Part shown: positions 31,448 to 44,900 of the stretch, in pieces | How positions within the stretch are numbered: position 1 is the first letter of the stretch | Layout: each line of letters starts with the position of its first letter | Assembly: GCF_001625215.2 (NCBI RefSeq) | Contig: NC_030382.2 | Coordinates: forward strand, 22,338,327-22,402,326 | Source of the DNA: Daucus carota subsp. sativus | Lineage: Eukaryota > Streptophyta > Magnoliopsida > Apiales > Apiaceae | Reading direction: 5' to 3' | DNA length: 64,000 nt | Program-made: the position numbers and the translations under genes | The notes under the pieces: generated by a model | What the model saw: only the letters and a program-made list of their open reading frames with translations | Databases searched by the model: none | Told to the model about the DNA's origin: nothing

Positions 31448-32329
31448 ATCAATTAAAGAATTATATACCCGCCGATCATCACTTTTGAAAGGCATATGTT
31501 AAGCCTATTTGTATTTAATAGGTATCAACTCAACTCTGATAAGAAAGCAAGCAAATAACAAGTACTGTTAATTGGAATCCGTACGAAGAACGTCAAATGA
31601 TTTATTGAAGAATTTCAGGATGCTGCTGCAAACCACTGGAAGAAGTTTATTAATATGATCAAGCCTCAGTGTACAAATAATCTTTTGTAGCACGTCCAGA
31701 AGATCAAAAGGTATGAAGTTTAAATACTTTATTTATTCAGAAGATTCCATATTGTGTCTACAAATGAAGAAGAACTCAGAAGACGTAGAATCGACGAACA
31801 AGCCACAACTTAATTGTTTAAATGACAAGGAATATTTGATTCAGCTATTTACAGATGAACCAGACAGCACATTTGTGTATCAGCTTATCAGATTAAATAT
31901 TCTACGTCAAAAGAAGGTGGTCATTCAATCAAGTCGAATATCGTAATTGTTTAAAGAAGACTGAAGACTCTGCTGCTAGAAGAAAAGGGGTAATTGATTA
32001 TCTAATTATTTATTTCACTTCTCAAAATAATTATATAGGATGTGTAATTTATTTATTAAATTAATTCTATCTCGAATTAATTTAATTTATGAATTTATGC
32101 ATTTAATATAATTAAGTAAATATTAATTGGTTAATTAATTAAAGGGAAAAAGGGATTGTCTTGTTGAAACAACAAGGTAGGACAGCGTGCCTTTTTCCCC
32201 CCTTCCTTCACACGGGAAGACAATCTTGATGATTGTCTTACTGTCCCTTCTAATTGTCTTGCCATTTGTTCCTCATTCACGAAGAAGAAATCTTATACGA
32301 ATTGAATTACAAAGAATGAGTTGTCATCT
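31448..32329. other. Unassigned stretch, probably degraded retroelement sequence
   Basis: Contains AATTAATTAA-rich and GATTGTCTTGTTGAAACAAC segments reminiscent of copia LTRs, but no termini that I can define. The frame at 31713-31946 has no recognisable feature. No gene is supported. Confidence 0.35.
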
Positions 32330-33072
32330 ATGTTCATATACCTGCTCCACAATCAAACATCATGGACATCTTCTTCCCCATTCTCACCCGCTGCTGTGAC
32401 ATGACTTGCATCAACACTCATCTACAACAACTAGATGGTTACAAAATGAGTCTAAAACTTTACCATGAAAATCGTAACAAAAAGTTTATGAGTTCTCAGA
32501 AGAAGATATCTTACAGGAATTTAATTACAAAGATAGATTTGTTATGGAAAATCAATTAGGGGTTGTTGAAGACAGATGACTACCCTCAATTGCACACGAT
32601 TTAGGTTTGTATACTTTACACAATACTGTCCTTATGATTTTAGCCGTCCATTACACATTCTAGATCCTTCTAGGATTTTAAGGGTGAGGATGATATAATT
32701 CTAATAATTTAAAATAAATAGCACTTTAAAATTATTATTATCCTGGGATTTAAGCTACTGTACTCATGATTTTAGCCATCCATTACTCATTCTAGATCCT
32801 TCTAGGATTTTAACGGTTGGGATGATATAATTCTAATAATTTAAAATAAATAACAGTTTAAAATTCATGTCATTGTAATTTTAATATAGATAAAATTATA
32901 ATTATTCGAGAGTTAATAAAATTAATATAAATAGTGCATTATAATGTTGCTAGCATTAGAAATTCACGTCAATATTACATATTTAATAAAAATTTATTTT
33001 AAATTAAATGATATATAATGTGTTTAGGTAGTAAAATTAAATTAACCAGCAATAAGTAATGTTACTTTTAAA
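32330..33072 (-). pseudogene. Unknown gene family, copy A: exon 1 and upstream only
   Basis: Nearly identical to 39840-40660. Exon 1 begins at the ATG at 32421 (reading MSVDASHVTAAGE) and ends at the GTATATG donor after 32342, but it is 1 bp shorter than in the 39.9-kb copy, which shifts the frame. The rest of the gene is missing: the promoter side ends at 33072, where the 3' end of copy B begins. The upstream region has a 132-bp tandem duplication (ATTCTAGATCCTTCTAGGAT units at about 32640 and 32770). It has no function on its own. Confidence 0.65.
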
Positions 33073-34003
33073 TTAAGTTCGTGGAGACCACATGATTTTG
33101 GAGTATTGAATTCTTCCGTCTCCCCATTAATTTTGTTTTAATCTAACTACGGTTATTTTTTTAACACAACTGTTCTGATTGAATAATCACTGTACTTATT
33201 TTCTATCGATGGTGATTATTATTTTCTACACAATTCAATTAACATGCTTATCTATAAATTATTTCTGTGTCTTGCAAGTAGTTGTCTTCACTATATGTTC
33301 GAGTTGTTTCGACTATATCTGAAAGGGGTTATATCCTGTTTGTTCTGCTTGTTCTCCAATGGTGGAAATCATCTTTGTTGGTTATTCAAGAACTTATATT
33401 TGTTGTCTTGCTGGTAGTACTACAACTGTCCTTTCCTTTTTGTTTTGATTTGATTTAGGAGGAGAAACTGTGAGGGATTAATATTGAATTGTAACGGTTT
33501 TCGGAGGGGAGGAAGAAGCACCGGGTAATTGTAATTGAGTTGCAATGCAATATATTCTCTTGGAAACTGTATACAATGGTAAATTATAGTTTTAAATTAA
33601 AAATATTATCCACTTGTCCCTCATCTCAGTGTTTCTCTTATTTTAATCCATAGGTGATGGAATGAGTCTTCAAAGACTCCAAAATTTCTGACTCCAAGGA
33701 GCCCAACTATATAAAAGTGTGTGTCTGTCAGTCATTATTTATTCTTCATTACATTTAAATTCAACTGAAATCTTTCCTTTATCTGCATTTGTTTTATTGT
33801 AAGACAATAAATATATAAATTACTTTATAATAGATTAATTACCCTGATACAAAAACTCATAACCTATATACTTTCACTCCGTTGATTGTAACAATCTACT
33901 TGCTATTATCTTTTGGTTATGGACAACATCTAAATGACATGCCCATGTGTAATCAATGTGTCAGCCATTCCCATCCTCTTTTTGCTAGACGCGACAGTAA
34001 CGC

Positions 34004-36249
34004 TCATTTCCCCCCATTTGAAGTCCTCCTCCTGTTCCCGGGCGATAGAGGCTGAGGAAAAGATCCTGTATATAACCATACCAAACGTTTTTTGTTGAAA
34101 CAATTATCTTTAACAATGTAAAAGCACAGACTTGTACAGAGGTATGTCCACAAGGATGAGATGACTTACCAGTAGCTTTGGCATGCTTCTTCGAAACTAA
34201 ACTCTACTCACAGTGAGAGAACAAGATCTCTTTGCTTTCCGATTCCCCTGAGGCCTAACGAACTCTTGTACTGTAGATGTTAAGGAAATTTGAATTACAA
34301 TTTATTCGAACAGAGAATGACTCAGCAAGGAGTATGAGAAGTCTGACCATTACCAGTGCACATCTTAGAAGATGCCTTTTCAATGACCCTCATCACATCT
34401 TTTAGTGAACGGACCTTTTTAACTTTTCTTTGGTCATCTTTTTCAACCAAGTCGTTGACCTCGCTTGGAGATTTATTATCAACCAAGTCATTGACCTCAC
34501 TTGGAGATCTATCACCCTCTCCTACAATAGTGTAAGTTACTAAGCCAGATGTAAATTATAATTAGATGCATGTCGGATTTTGACTACAATTATGAGGAAA
34601 CAATATCAAGGAAGAAAATGACAGTGCATAATGCTTAGATGTAGGAAATAAAATTACTTCTACCTGCAGTTATTCTCTCAAATGAAGAATCTTTTTCTAC
34701 ATTTGGTCGGGGACAGGTTTCTTGCAGTGTAGGCTGATCAGATACAGTTTCTGCCACAGTAGCCAATAGTTCCAGCGGAGAAGTATATAAGAATTCTCTT
34801 TCACCATCATTTCCAAGCATGTTTATGGCCTCGGAGGATCTACAAGAGTCTTGGAGTTCTCTCCCTATAAATAATATAAATCAGATAAGTCCTTGTAAGT
34901 TAGTACATTGGTTAAGCTTGTATCAAAGTTTCTTGGAAATGCTCTCAACAAGAGATTTACTAGCATTTCTTTCAAAATTAAAGAACCCGTCCCAAGTATC
35001 GTGTTAAATAATAACAGTAATATGAGAAGACTTTGAGGTAGAGTTCTTGAATACAAATATTATCCAGATACCATCAAAGGGAATGCAAGCCTTAGGGTCT
35101 GTATTGCTCATTTGAGCCACGTAACCTCTGACCACACACATTAGATAATTTGTCAAAAAAAATAATATTATGCATCCAGCATATTTCATAACTGCTAAGT
35201 AACTACTAATTAACTATCACATGTTACATTGGTAGTATGGAATTATAGTGAGGCCTTATTTGTTCAAATTTAATATTGAATTCAAACAGACAAACAAATT
35301 TAAATGATTCAGACGAGGCCTTAATTGGTTAGATTAAATATTAAATTCGAACAAACTAACAAAATGATTAGTTTATAGTTTATTCATATTCCAACTATGA
35401 CATTGAAGAAGTAGTGTAAGAATTGTACTTAAAGTATTATATAGTGATGAGGATGAAGGAACTCTTTATGATTGAGAGGAAAGAGAGGAAGCTCTATATT
35501 TCTTACAAAGCATTTAAGAATCTTTTGTAGCTCTAATATTACACTGACCAATTTTATTTTAAAGAGCTTGTCTAATAAGTTTCTTGGAAATGCTCTTAAT
35601 TTGCTAGAATTTCTTTCAAAATTAAAGAACGTGTCCCCAAGTATCATGTTAAAACATAACAATAAAACAAATGTGAATTAGGTAATGAAAACTATTGCAT
35701 TCTTGATGTAGCAGATGAATACTATTTTATTTTGTAAATAGAGCAAGCTTAAGGGTAAAGATCCAGTTGCTGGTATTCAAATAGAAGTCGGTTCATAACC
35801 TTGGAGGAAGATGATGTTGAACCACCCATCTTAATTTTGGCCAACAAACTACTAGGAAGCATGTAATATATAAGATTCAACAAAAAAAAGGACAAAAATA
35901 TTATGTTTTGTGACTTTTGTCATATCTATCTCACATAGAGCATAATCTTCATTGTTTACCAAGTTTTTAATGATATCAACACACTTGCAGCAAAAAATCA
36001 TGGTAAGATATATAATTTTCTAATATTTCTAAATAACATTTATAATTGAATAAAAAGTACGTATATTGTGTCAAAAAAAAGGTACCGTGGATCAAAATTT
36101 AATTACAATTTATTTATTAATCCCTTCACTGACAAAAATAAGAATTATAGTCAACTATTTTCGTACCTGCTGGATAACCAAGCAATATGGACATATCCTT
36201 CCCCATTCTGATCACATGCGGCTGTGACTGTACTTACATCAACACTCAT
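34004..36249 (-). pseudogene. Unknown gene family, copy B
   Basis: A multi-exon minus-strand gene I do not recognise. Exon 1 is 36249-36167 (MSVDVSTVTAA start). The downstream exons 34864-34674, 34521-34354 and 34065-34004 splice in frame. They encode QDSCRSSEAINMLGNDG, TSPLELLATVAETVSDQ, a doubled SPSEVNDLV unit, the basic QRKVKKVRS and the C-terminal NRRRTSNGGK. In exon 2 the donor site kept in copies C and D (CAGAG/GTATGTG) is deleted near 35940, so a full mRNA is unlikely. Relative to copy D it has an extra roughly 650 bp (35090-35740) that includes a second diverged copy of the 34926-35016 segment. The acidic/basic, low-complexity sequence suggests a nuclear protein, which is inference. 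Confidence 0.6.
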
Positions 36250-38295
36250 CTACAACAACTAGATGGTGACACAACTATTCTAAAGCTTTACAATGAAAAT
36301 CATAACAAAAAGTTTTTAGTTCTTGAAGAAGAAATCTTATATGAATTGAATTACAAAGAATGAGTTGTTATGGAAAATTAATTAGGGTTTATTGAAGACA
36401 CATGATACTACCCTGCTGCAAACAAATTAGGTTTGTATAGTTGACACAGGGACAACAGAGAAATCCTGAAATTTAAGCTACTGTACTTATGATTTCAGCC
36501 GTTCTTTACACATTCTAGATCCTTCTCTATTTAAGGGGTTAGAATGGTAGAACTTATAATTTAAAATAAATAACACTTTAAAATTATTATTGAAGTGTTT
36601 AGTTTTGTTTGAATAATTTAATATTCATGTTCACTATAATTTTGATATAGATTAAATTATAATTATTAGATAGTTTATAAAATTAATATAAATAGTGCAT
36701 TATAATGTTGCTAGCATTAGAAATTCACATTAATATTACATATTCAATAAAATACTATTTTCAATTAAATGATATATAATGTTATTTAGGTAGTAAATTA
36801 AATTAAAGAGCAATAAGTAATGTTACTTTTTCAAAAAAACTATTTTTTTATATAATTGTTTATTAAAATTTAATATGAAAACAAGAATAATATCATTACA
36901 ACAATCCATTTAATATTAATTATTATTTGAAATTTTAAAACGTAAGAAAAACTGCTTGTAAGCAAATAGGTATTACTTATAACTAACATTGACATATTAA
37001 TATGAATTGTATATATTGAACATCAAATAAAAACATTTAAAATATATTAAATAAAAAATGAGTGATAAGTATTTAAGTTTTTTTTTTATTACAAGGAGAT
37101 TAAGAATATAAAAATTATATGATATTTAATCAAAAAATTTGAGATCTTTCTCATGATATATATCATAAATTTTGAAACTAGTCCCTAGCTTGTGGTCGAT
37201 GTATGAAATTATTCATTCATTATTTGTATCTTGTTTGTAGTTTTTGTGACCCTATCCTTGAGCATGCCAAAATAAATAGTAGTAAATTTTGAGTAGAAGG
37301 GTATTCGAGATTAAAAAAATATTAGGACAAAAAATTATATTTGATTAAATTTATATTTCATATTCTGCATCAGTTTTTTCCAAAAAAGATTAGAAGTAGC
37401 AAAATCATAATATTGTCCATCCGCAAAGTGGAGCACCACCCTGGAAAGTAGCTACATCCCACATCAAGCGTGCTTACAACCACTCCCATTTCTTATAATT
37501 TTTTTCTCAAAATGCTAATGTAACTTGAGAATAAACCACATTATATTTAACTCTATTAGAACATCTTTTAAACCTCTATTCCACTAACAAGAGGATTATA
37601 GTTGTTGTTCAAAGTTTCAAAAATATAACTATCCATTTTAAGTAAAGGAACAATGATGATAATCCTAGTGTTAGTGGTTTTATTATGGATGCATAGGTCA
37701 CTCTAGACTTTTACCATTAAAAGCCAATTAATTATATGTAATGTATTGTTCTTTCATAATGGGTTTGTCGAAAAACAATGCAGCTTCAAACAGAACAGAC
37801 GCCACATATGTGTTGAATTGAGAACCACAACAAATTTTCAGTAGAGGGACAAGTTCATAGTAGAAACTTTGCATGAATAGTTATTTTTCATTGTCTAGTA
37901 TAATTTGTTAGGTATAACTTCTAGCAATTTTAGTTTTACGGTGTAAACCCTTTTGTAGTTTTCTTACAACAATCTTGATCTTGTAAATCAGAAGCACGAG
38001 AAAAAATGTTCTATCTAATGAATAAAAAAGATTTTTGGAAAAAAAACTGGATATATGTGATAAGTCGGAAAATAGAGAGAAGAGAGAACAAATGCTAAGA
38101 TACAGCACACACATACATAATGAAAACAATCACACAAACTTGGGAAACGTCTTCTCTTCCTCTCAGCTTTAGGTCTTCGCCACGGATCATGTAGTTTTCT
38201 TCGGACCTGGCACACTATTGTCTTTCGCGGGTTTAGGTTGATTTTTGGGTGAGGAGCAGTACAAATGTAGCTAATTTTGGATAATAGAATATTAC
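36250..38295. other. Spacer between family copies B and C
   Basis: Up to about 37050 it matches the upstream regions of copies A and C. Beyond that it is AT-rich without a clear gene. On the minus strand 38250-38150 has a K/P-rich open segment (KNQPKPAKDNSVPGPKK) interrupted by stops. It may be a degraded exon but I cannot place it. Confidence 0.4.
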
Positions 38296-38298
38296 ACT

Positions 38299-38472
38299 AA
38301 CCAAAATTTGTATACAAGTTCCATGTAACAATTTGTATACAAGTTATTAGTTACATGTAACAATTTTACATCCATCCATGAGAATAACCAAAATTTGTAT
38401 ACAAGTTCCATGTAACAATTTGTATACAAGTTATTAGTTATATGCAACAATTTTACATCCATCCATGAGAAT
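38299..38472. repeat. 87-bp tandem duplication
   Basis: Two adjacent, nearly identical 87-bp units, each with two TTTGTATACAAGTT palindrome-like motifs and ending CATCCATCCATGAGAAT. Confidence 0.93.
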
Positions 38473-38639
38473 ATTGAGCAGTTGTTTCAGATGGAGTGAG
38501 ACGGTATCTGTATGGTCCGAAACTTCAAATGTGAACCTCCTAGTTGAGTCATCAGCACTGACGGGACTCCGACACGATTGCAACATTTTCCATTACTTTA
38601 ATTCAGCTCCTCTACAGCTGAAAGTACAAGATGTTCTAC

Positions 38640-39950
38640 TCATTGCCTTGGCGGAGCGTCTACATTGATTGAGTCAGCTGGATAATTACTTGTTACTGGT
38701 AATTTACGCTTTTTTGACTGCACACAAAAATCAAAAAATTATTATAAAAAAAGTGAACAAATCGAGTGAGAACAATGTTTTAAATTGAAATTAATGTACA
38801 AATATTAGTCTAACAATAAAGGCAAAATTAATTTTACCATTTTCTTATTTTCCACTGGCACAAAATTAAGGTTATTTTCTTCGATGAGTGGTCCTTTACC
38901 CCGATCAGCGCATTCTCCTTTGAGCTTCTGCAAGCATGTGCGCTTTTTCAGCACGGAGCTTGTGGTTGTCTAACAGGAGAGCCTTGTTATCCGCATATCC
39001 AGCATGGAGCTTCTGGTTCTCTAACAGGAGAGTCTCATAATGAGGATATCCAGCACGGAGCTTCTGTTTCTCTAAGAGGAGAGCCTCATTTTGAGTACGG
39101 AGCTTCTCGGTCTCTAAGTGGCCAGCCTCCTTTTCTCCTCGCTCTCTTTGGGTCTACAAAATTTTGCATGACAAATGATTTCAATGTGAGAAAAATAGCT
39201 CTATATTTTTTATATAGCATTCAAGAATCTTTTGTAGGTCTAATATTACACTAGCCAATTATATTATAAAGACCATGTATCATAAGTTTCTTGGAAATGC
39301 TCTCAACAAGAAATTTACTAGCATTTCTTTCCAAGTTAAAGAACCTGTCCCCAAGTATCATGTTATAAAATAATAATAAAACAGAAGCTAAGATAATGAC
39401 AACTATTGCATTCTTAATGTAGCACATAAATACTGTTTTCTTTTGTAAATAGACCAAGTTCAAGGGTAAAGATCCAATTGCCGGGTATTCAATTAATAGA
39501 AGTGGTCCATAACCTTGGAGGAAGATGATCTTGAACCACCATCTTAATTCTGACAGCAGACTACTAGGAAGCATGTGATATATAAGATCCAACGATAAAA
39601 TGGACAAAAATATTTTGTTTTGTCATATCTATCTCACATACCTCTGAATTAATTGGAGCATAATCTTCATTGTTTACCAAGTTTTCAATGATATCAACAC
39701 ACTTGCAAAAAAAAAAAAATCATGGTTAGATATGTAATTTTCCAATTCTCACTAACTAACCTCTATAATTGAATAAAAAGTACTTTGGATGAAAATTTTA
39801 TTAGTATTAATGTATTAATCTCTTCAGCGAAAAATAAAATAAAAATTATAGTCACCTATGTTCATATACCTGCTCCACAACCAAACCATCATGGACATCT
39901 CCTTCCCCAATCTCACCCGCTGCTGTGACATGACTTGCATCAACACTCAT
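38640..39950 (-). pseudogene. Unknown gene family, copy C, with coiled-coil 3' exons
   Basis: Exon 1 (39950-39870, reading MSVDASHVTAAGEIGEGD then VHDGLVVEQ) and exon 2 (39701-39652, VDIIENLVNNEDYAPINSE) have good splice sites. A later exon (39153-38838) encodes a leucine-rich coiled coil built from about 20-residue repeats (LLLENQKLHAGYADNKA type). It needs a frame change near 38950 to continue into GKGPLIEENNLNFVPVENKK. The last exon (38717-38640) encodes SKKRKLPVTSNYPAD and PPRQ, with a nuclear-localisation-like KKRK. Exon 3 carries a 1-bp deletion relative to copy D. None of the 3' exons of copy B are found here, so either the family has both exon sets or copies B and C are differently deleted. 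No known family is recognised. Confidence 0.55.
38905..39153 (-). repeat. In-exon 60-bp repeats encoding a leucine-rich coiled coil
   Basis: About three to four units of AGAGAACCAGAAGCTCCATG-like sequence with a period of roughly 60 bp. Translation gives repeats of L-L-L-E-x-x-K-L-R/H-A separated by 10 residues, an amphipathic helical pattern. The open frame ends in TGA at 38905. Confidence 0.8.
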
Positions 39951-41183
39951 CTACAACAACTAGATTGTTACAAACTAAGTCTAAAGCTTTACCATGAAAA
40001 TCGTAACAAAAAGTTTATGAGTTCTCAGAAGAAGATATCTTACAGGAATTTAATTACAAAGATTGATTTGTTATGGAAAATCAATTAGGGGTTGTTGAAG
40101 ACAGATGACTACCCTCAATTGCACACGATTTAGGTATGTATACTTTACACAATACAGGGACATATAGAGAAATGCTCAATTTTAAGCTAACGTACTTATG
40201 ATTTTAGCCGTCCATTACACATTCTAGATCCTTCTAGGATTTTAAGGGTGAGGATGATATAATTCTAATAATTTAAAATAAATAGCACTTTAAAATTATT
40301 ATTATCCTCGGATTTAAGCTAATGCACTCATGATTTTAGCCATCCATTACTCATTCTAGATCCTTCTAGGATTTTAAGGGTTAGGATGATATAATTCTAA
40401 TAATTTAAAATAAATAACACTTTAAAATTATTATCAAAAATGTTTAGTTTTGTTCGAATAATTTAATATTCATGTCATTGTAATTTTAATATAGATAAAA
40501 TTATAATTATTCGAGAGTTAATAAAATTAATATAAATATTGCATTATAATGTTGCTAGCGTTAGAAATTCACGTCAATATTACATATCCAATAAAATTTT
40601 ATTTTAAATTAAATGATGTATAATGTGTTTAGGTAGTAAAATTAAATTAACGAGCAATAAGTAATGTTACTTTAAAAAAAACTCTTATATATATATAATT
40701 GTTTATTAAAATTTAATATGAAAACAAGAATAATATCACTACAACAATCCATTTAATATTAATTATAATTTTAAATTTTAAATTGTACAAAAACTTTTGA
40801 TAAGCAGTTAAGTATTATTTATAACTAACATTCACATCTTGATATAAACTATACATATTGAAAATCTCTATATTTTAGGTGATATATAAGGTTTGTTAAT
40901 TAACAAACCTTATAAAGATGTTAGTCATATTTTACATGGTCATTCATGGTCATTTAATTTTTTTTTTTGAAATGCCGAAGAGATTTTATACATCAAAAGG
41001 CATTACAAAGAGACCTGACCAAATGATACTACTAGGGCCTAAAAGGCCTACAAAAGGAAACCACCCTAACCACTATCAGTGCATGCTTTAGTCTTGGAAA
41101 TGATTTGCATAATTAGTCTAGATTATCCCTACATAATTAGTCTAGATTATCCCTACACAATTTACTAAGACAATCTATGCAGC

Positions 41184-41732
41184 CTAATCCAGAATCTCTA
41201 TCACCTCGACCATCTCTTCTCCTGCCATCATCTGATCACCATCTTCCACCTCAGGTTCTGCGTTATCATCACCATTATCCACAGCTGGGACCAAATCATC
41301 TTCATGCACAGCCATGTATTGGGGCTCTGCCGAGCCAAATCCCATATCACGATTCCAGAGCTCAAAAACCCTTCCGAAGGGCTGTGCGATTATCACCATA
41401 TTTTTGTAGTGTTCTGCACCATGGTGAGCTACATAGATAGCTAGAGCATTAGCGTTTGTCTCACAAAGTCTTACCTCCATATGGAAGTTTCTGTCCGCAT
41501 TCTTCTGGTTCAGCTGCTGCACTATATCTGCATGATCTGGGTGTGCTCCTTCCAGGGAGGAATTTCTCCACTCCCAGAAGGAGTCGACATGATCAGACTC
41601 CAGAACAAAGTGCTCCATCTTCTCCGCATAAGCTCTTTTGCAACCCTCGAGCATTGCATGAAATTCATTGATCCTAGGGTTTGTGCACCCTAAAGATCCA
41701 GAAAGCATTCTGATGATTCTCCCAGAAAGCAT
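41184..41732 (-). CDS. LINE 3' open frame, RNase H-like (182 aa), function unclear
   Basis: An open minus-strand frame between the ORF2 end and the poly(A) tail. INEFHAMLEGCKRAYAEKME and FVLESDHVDSFWEW resemble the middle strand/helix of plant RNase H domains (the E..A...G...A and VESD pattern). VRLCETNANALAIYVAHHGA resembles the final helix. The tail is strongly acidic. The first catalytic Asp segment is not seen. The start has a short internal repeat (ATGCTTTCTGG twice). It may be an added host-derived domain or a remnant of a larger ORF2. Expression is unknown and it may be a pseudogene. Confidence 0.45.
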   Translation of the reverse strand: MLSGRIIRMLSGSLGCTNPRINEFHAMLEGCKRAYAEKMEHFVLESDHVDSFWEWRNSSLEGAHPDHADIVQQLNQKNADRNFHMEVRLCETNANALAIYVAHHGAEHYKNMVIIAQPFGRVFELWNRDMGFGSAEPQYMAVHEDDLVPAVDNGDDNAEPEVEDGDQMMAGEEMVEVIEILD

Positions 41733-41941
41733 TCAGTTTCGAATGATGGGGCTTCTATAGCCGTATTGTTGCTTGAGTGAGAAATCCCAGAAGTCGCACG
41801 CCTGCTCTTGTATTGGCCAACAGAGCTCATGCAAGGATTGGCTGGAAAAACGAACCCTTCAGAAAAACTATCAACTAAAGCATGCGTTTGATTTTGTTTA
41901 TATATACACGATATGTGTGTCCATATACAAATTAAAACATT

Positions 41942-44900
41942 TTAAGAATAAGCCCAAAATGAAGCCATCTCAGCTTTCTGGGCCCCTTTCTTAGCCAATA
42001 AGTCTGCCACCCTGTTCAGCTCTCGTGGAATTAATTTTATTGATATTTTCCTGGACACCACCTGGCTTATCAACTATGCATGTTCACCATCATTCTTACC
42101 TGAGTAAAATTCCAGGAATTTTACTACAAGAGGCTTGCAATCGACGTAGATTATTAGTGATTTATCTGCCCATTTTGATTTAACAAAATTATCCAGTAAG
42201 TAACATAATGCACCCCATTCCACTTCCCAAGGAGAGTCCGCTGTGAAAGGCCCCGAGAAAGAGAAGATAGCATCCTTATTGGTGTTATGCAGGACCCCTC
42301 CAATCCCAGATTTGATCAGTCCTAGCCTTTGCTTATGAGAGCCATCTGCAAAACCTTTCAGTTCTGCATCCACTTTATAAAGGTTTTGCAATTGTATAGA
42401 TTCCGAATAGGTGACTGATCCCATGGGGTTGGAGTACCACCAACTAGTTGAATCTTTGATGATTAATTCAGCAGCTAAGCACCACTCCTTAGATTGTATT
42501 TTGACCAATGCTAGCAATTCTCCCACCGTCTGCTTTGATTTTCTGAAGACTGCCTCATTTCGTGTGATCCAGATAGTCCATAGAAGTGCACTTAAGACTA
42601 CCTCCCATATGCGCCTGGTTTTTTTGTGTTGAAAGAATTTTGCTGAATTCCATAGCTCTACTAAGGATTTCAGCTGCAAATTTGAGGGATAAAAACTCCA
42701 CCAGTGACATACCTGAACCCATAAATTCAACACAAAATGGCATTCTTGAAAAAGGTGGACACCTGTTTCTTCAAAAATTCCACAAAAACTGCAGTTTCTT
42801 GTCCCTTCTAGCCTTACGCCTCTTGCAGCTAAGAAAGTTCTAGTGGGGAGTATACTTAAATGTAGCTTCCACAGGAAAATTTTAATCTTGTGAGGTGTTT
42901 TTAATCTCCATATGAACTCCCATTTAACCTTCTCATCCACTGTTGTTAGTTCAAAAGTGGCTTCTTTAACTGAGTACCCCATTCTTGAAGGTTTAGATAT
43001 TAGTCTGTCCCCACTAGATGTCAAAGTAATGCTTTCCACTATCTTTCTTAGATTTGCCAAGTCCTCCATCTCCCAAGCTCTGAGTGACCTCTTCCAAATG
43101 CCAGTACTCCCTAAGGCATTTTTATTCCATTCTTGTATGAATAAATAAACTGAAGACTCTCTCAAAGTTGATAAATTATACAGCCTTCTGAATCTCAACC
43201 TTAATGGAGGGCCCTCTAACCAAAAGTCTTCTCAAAACATTACTTTGGTTCCATTGCCAATTTTCCAAATATAATTACTATAATTCAAATTCTGCTGAAA
43301 TATATGTTGTTGTGCTATGCTGACCATATCCTTCAGACTATCTGACATTTGCTTTCCCTTCAATCCTTCACTGAGACTATCATATTTAGTGCAGGCATAT
43401 TTATCTCTAATCCATACATTCCAACACCTATGTCTTTCCTTCTCCCATCTGTAGGACCACTTCCCTAGCAGAGCAAAATTCTTAGTTCTTACAGGTACAA
43501 GTCCAAGGCCACCCTGATTTTTTGGAGAACATACCTTATTCCAATTGGTCAGATGCATTTTCCTTTGAACCCCATCCTTATCTTCTACATGTCCCCAGAG
43601 AAAATCCCTTCTAATCTTTTCCAAAGAAGCACAAATAGATACTGGAATCAAGTGGAGGCCCATCCAATACACTAGCAAACTATCCAGCACTGATTTAACT
43701 AACACTGTCCTCCCTGCCTGGTTGAGACTATCAGCTTTCCACCCAGCCAGTGTCTGTTTAAATTTTTTGACTAGAGGCTCCCAAAAACCTCTTCTCTCTT
43801 GCTTGAGTAACCAATGGGGATACCCAAATATTTCATGGGCCACTTGCCTACTTTACAGCTTAATATCTTAGACCCTTCCACTTGAACATCATGACAGCTT
43901 TTGTATGCAAAAATCTCGCTCTTATTGTAGTTTATTTTGAATCCTGATAGCAGCTGAAAACATTGGAGGACTTCTTTAACCCCCTTAACTGACTCAACCG
44001 AATCTTCAACAAAAACAATTGTGTCATCCATGAACTGAAGATGTGTGATCGGGGTGAATGACTTGCCTAAGCCTATTCCTTTAAAAATTCCCTTACTTGC
44101 TGCCACCTTTAGCATCGAGCTTAGCACTTCAACTGCTAAATTAAAGAGCAGAGGTGACAAAGGATCACCCTGTCTTATTCCCCTTCCTGGAGAAAATTCT
44201 TTAGTAGGGGAACCATTGATCAATATGGATATCCTAGACGAATTAAGTAATGATCTGATCCATGAAATCCATCTTGCATCGAAGTTCATTTTCTCCAATA
44301 CTGTAAACAGGAAATCCAAGTTAATGGAGTCGAAAGCCTTCTCAAAATCAAGTTTAACCACCATTCCTCTTGTTTTATTTTTCAGCAGTGATTGTGTGAT
44401 CTCTTTGACCACAAGAATTCTTTCTGAAGCTTGCCTACCTTTGGTGAAGCCAGATTGTATATCACTGACTAGAGTCGTCATATAGCTAGCAAGTCTCATT
44501 GCCAGTATTTTAGTGAGGATTTTAATGGAGGTATTTATTAAGCTGATAGGCCTAAAGTCTCCAACAACTTGAGGTTCTGATATTTTCGGAATCAAAGCTA
44601 CAAAGGAAGAATTTAGACCTGCAGGAATCTTCCCCGAAGAATAAAATTCCAGAATGAAATTTTCCACTTTTGAATGGCCACAAAAATTTAAGGCTTCGAG
44701 TATTTAGTCCGTCCGGACCCGGAGCCTTATCATCCGCCATAGATTCCAACACAGAATCAATTTCTTGCTTAAGTATGGGCCTGACAAGAGAAATCTTGGC
44801 TGTTCCTCTAATCTAGGGAGAGTTAATAGACCAATGACCAGCAAACTCTCTCCCCTGCTACTAAAGAAATCTGAGAAATGATCATAGAAGGCTTGTTTGA

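Noticed and set aside
38465..38668. 67-aa plus-strand open frame
   Set aside because: The opposite strand carries the last exon of the family copy with a good acceptor and stop; the plus frame has no recognisable feature.
44045..44485. 146-aa plus-strand open frame
   Set aside because: Complement of the LINE reverse transcriptase domain; no features of its own.
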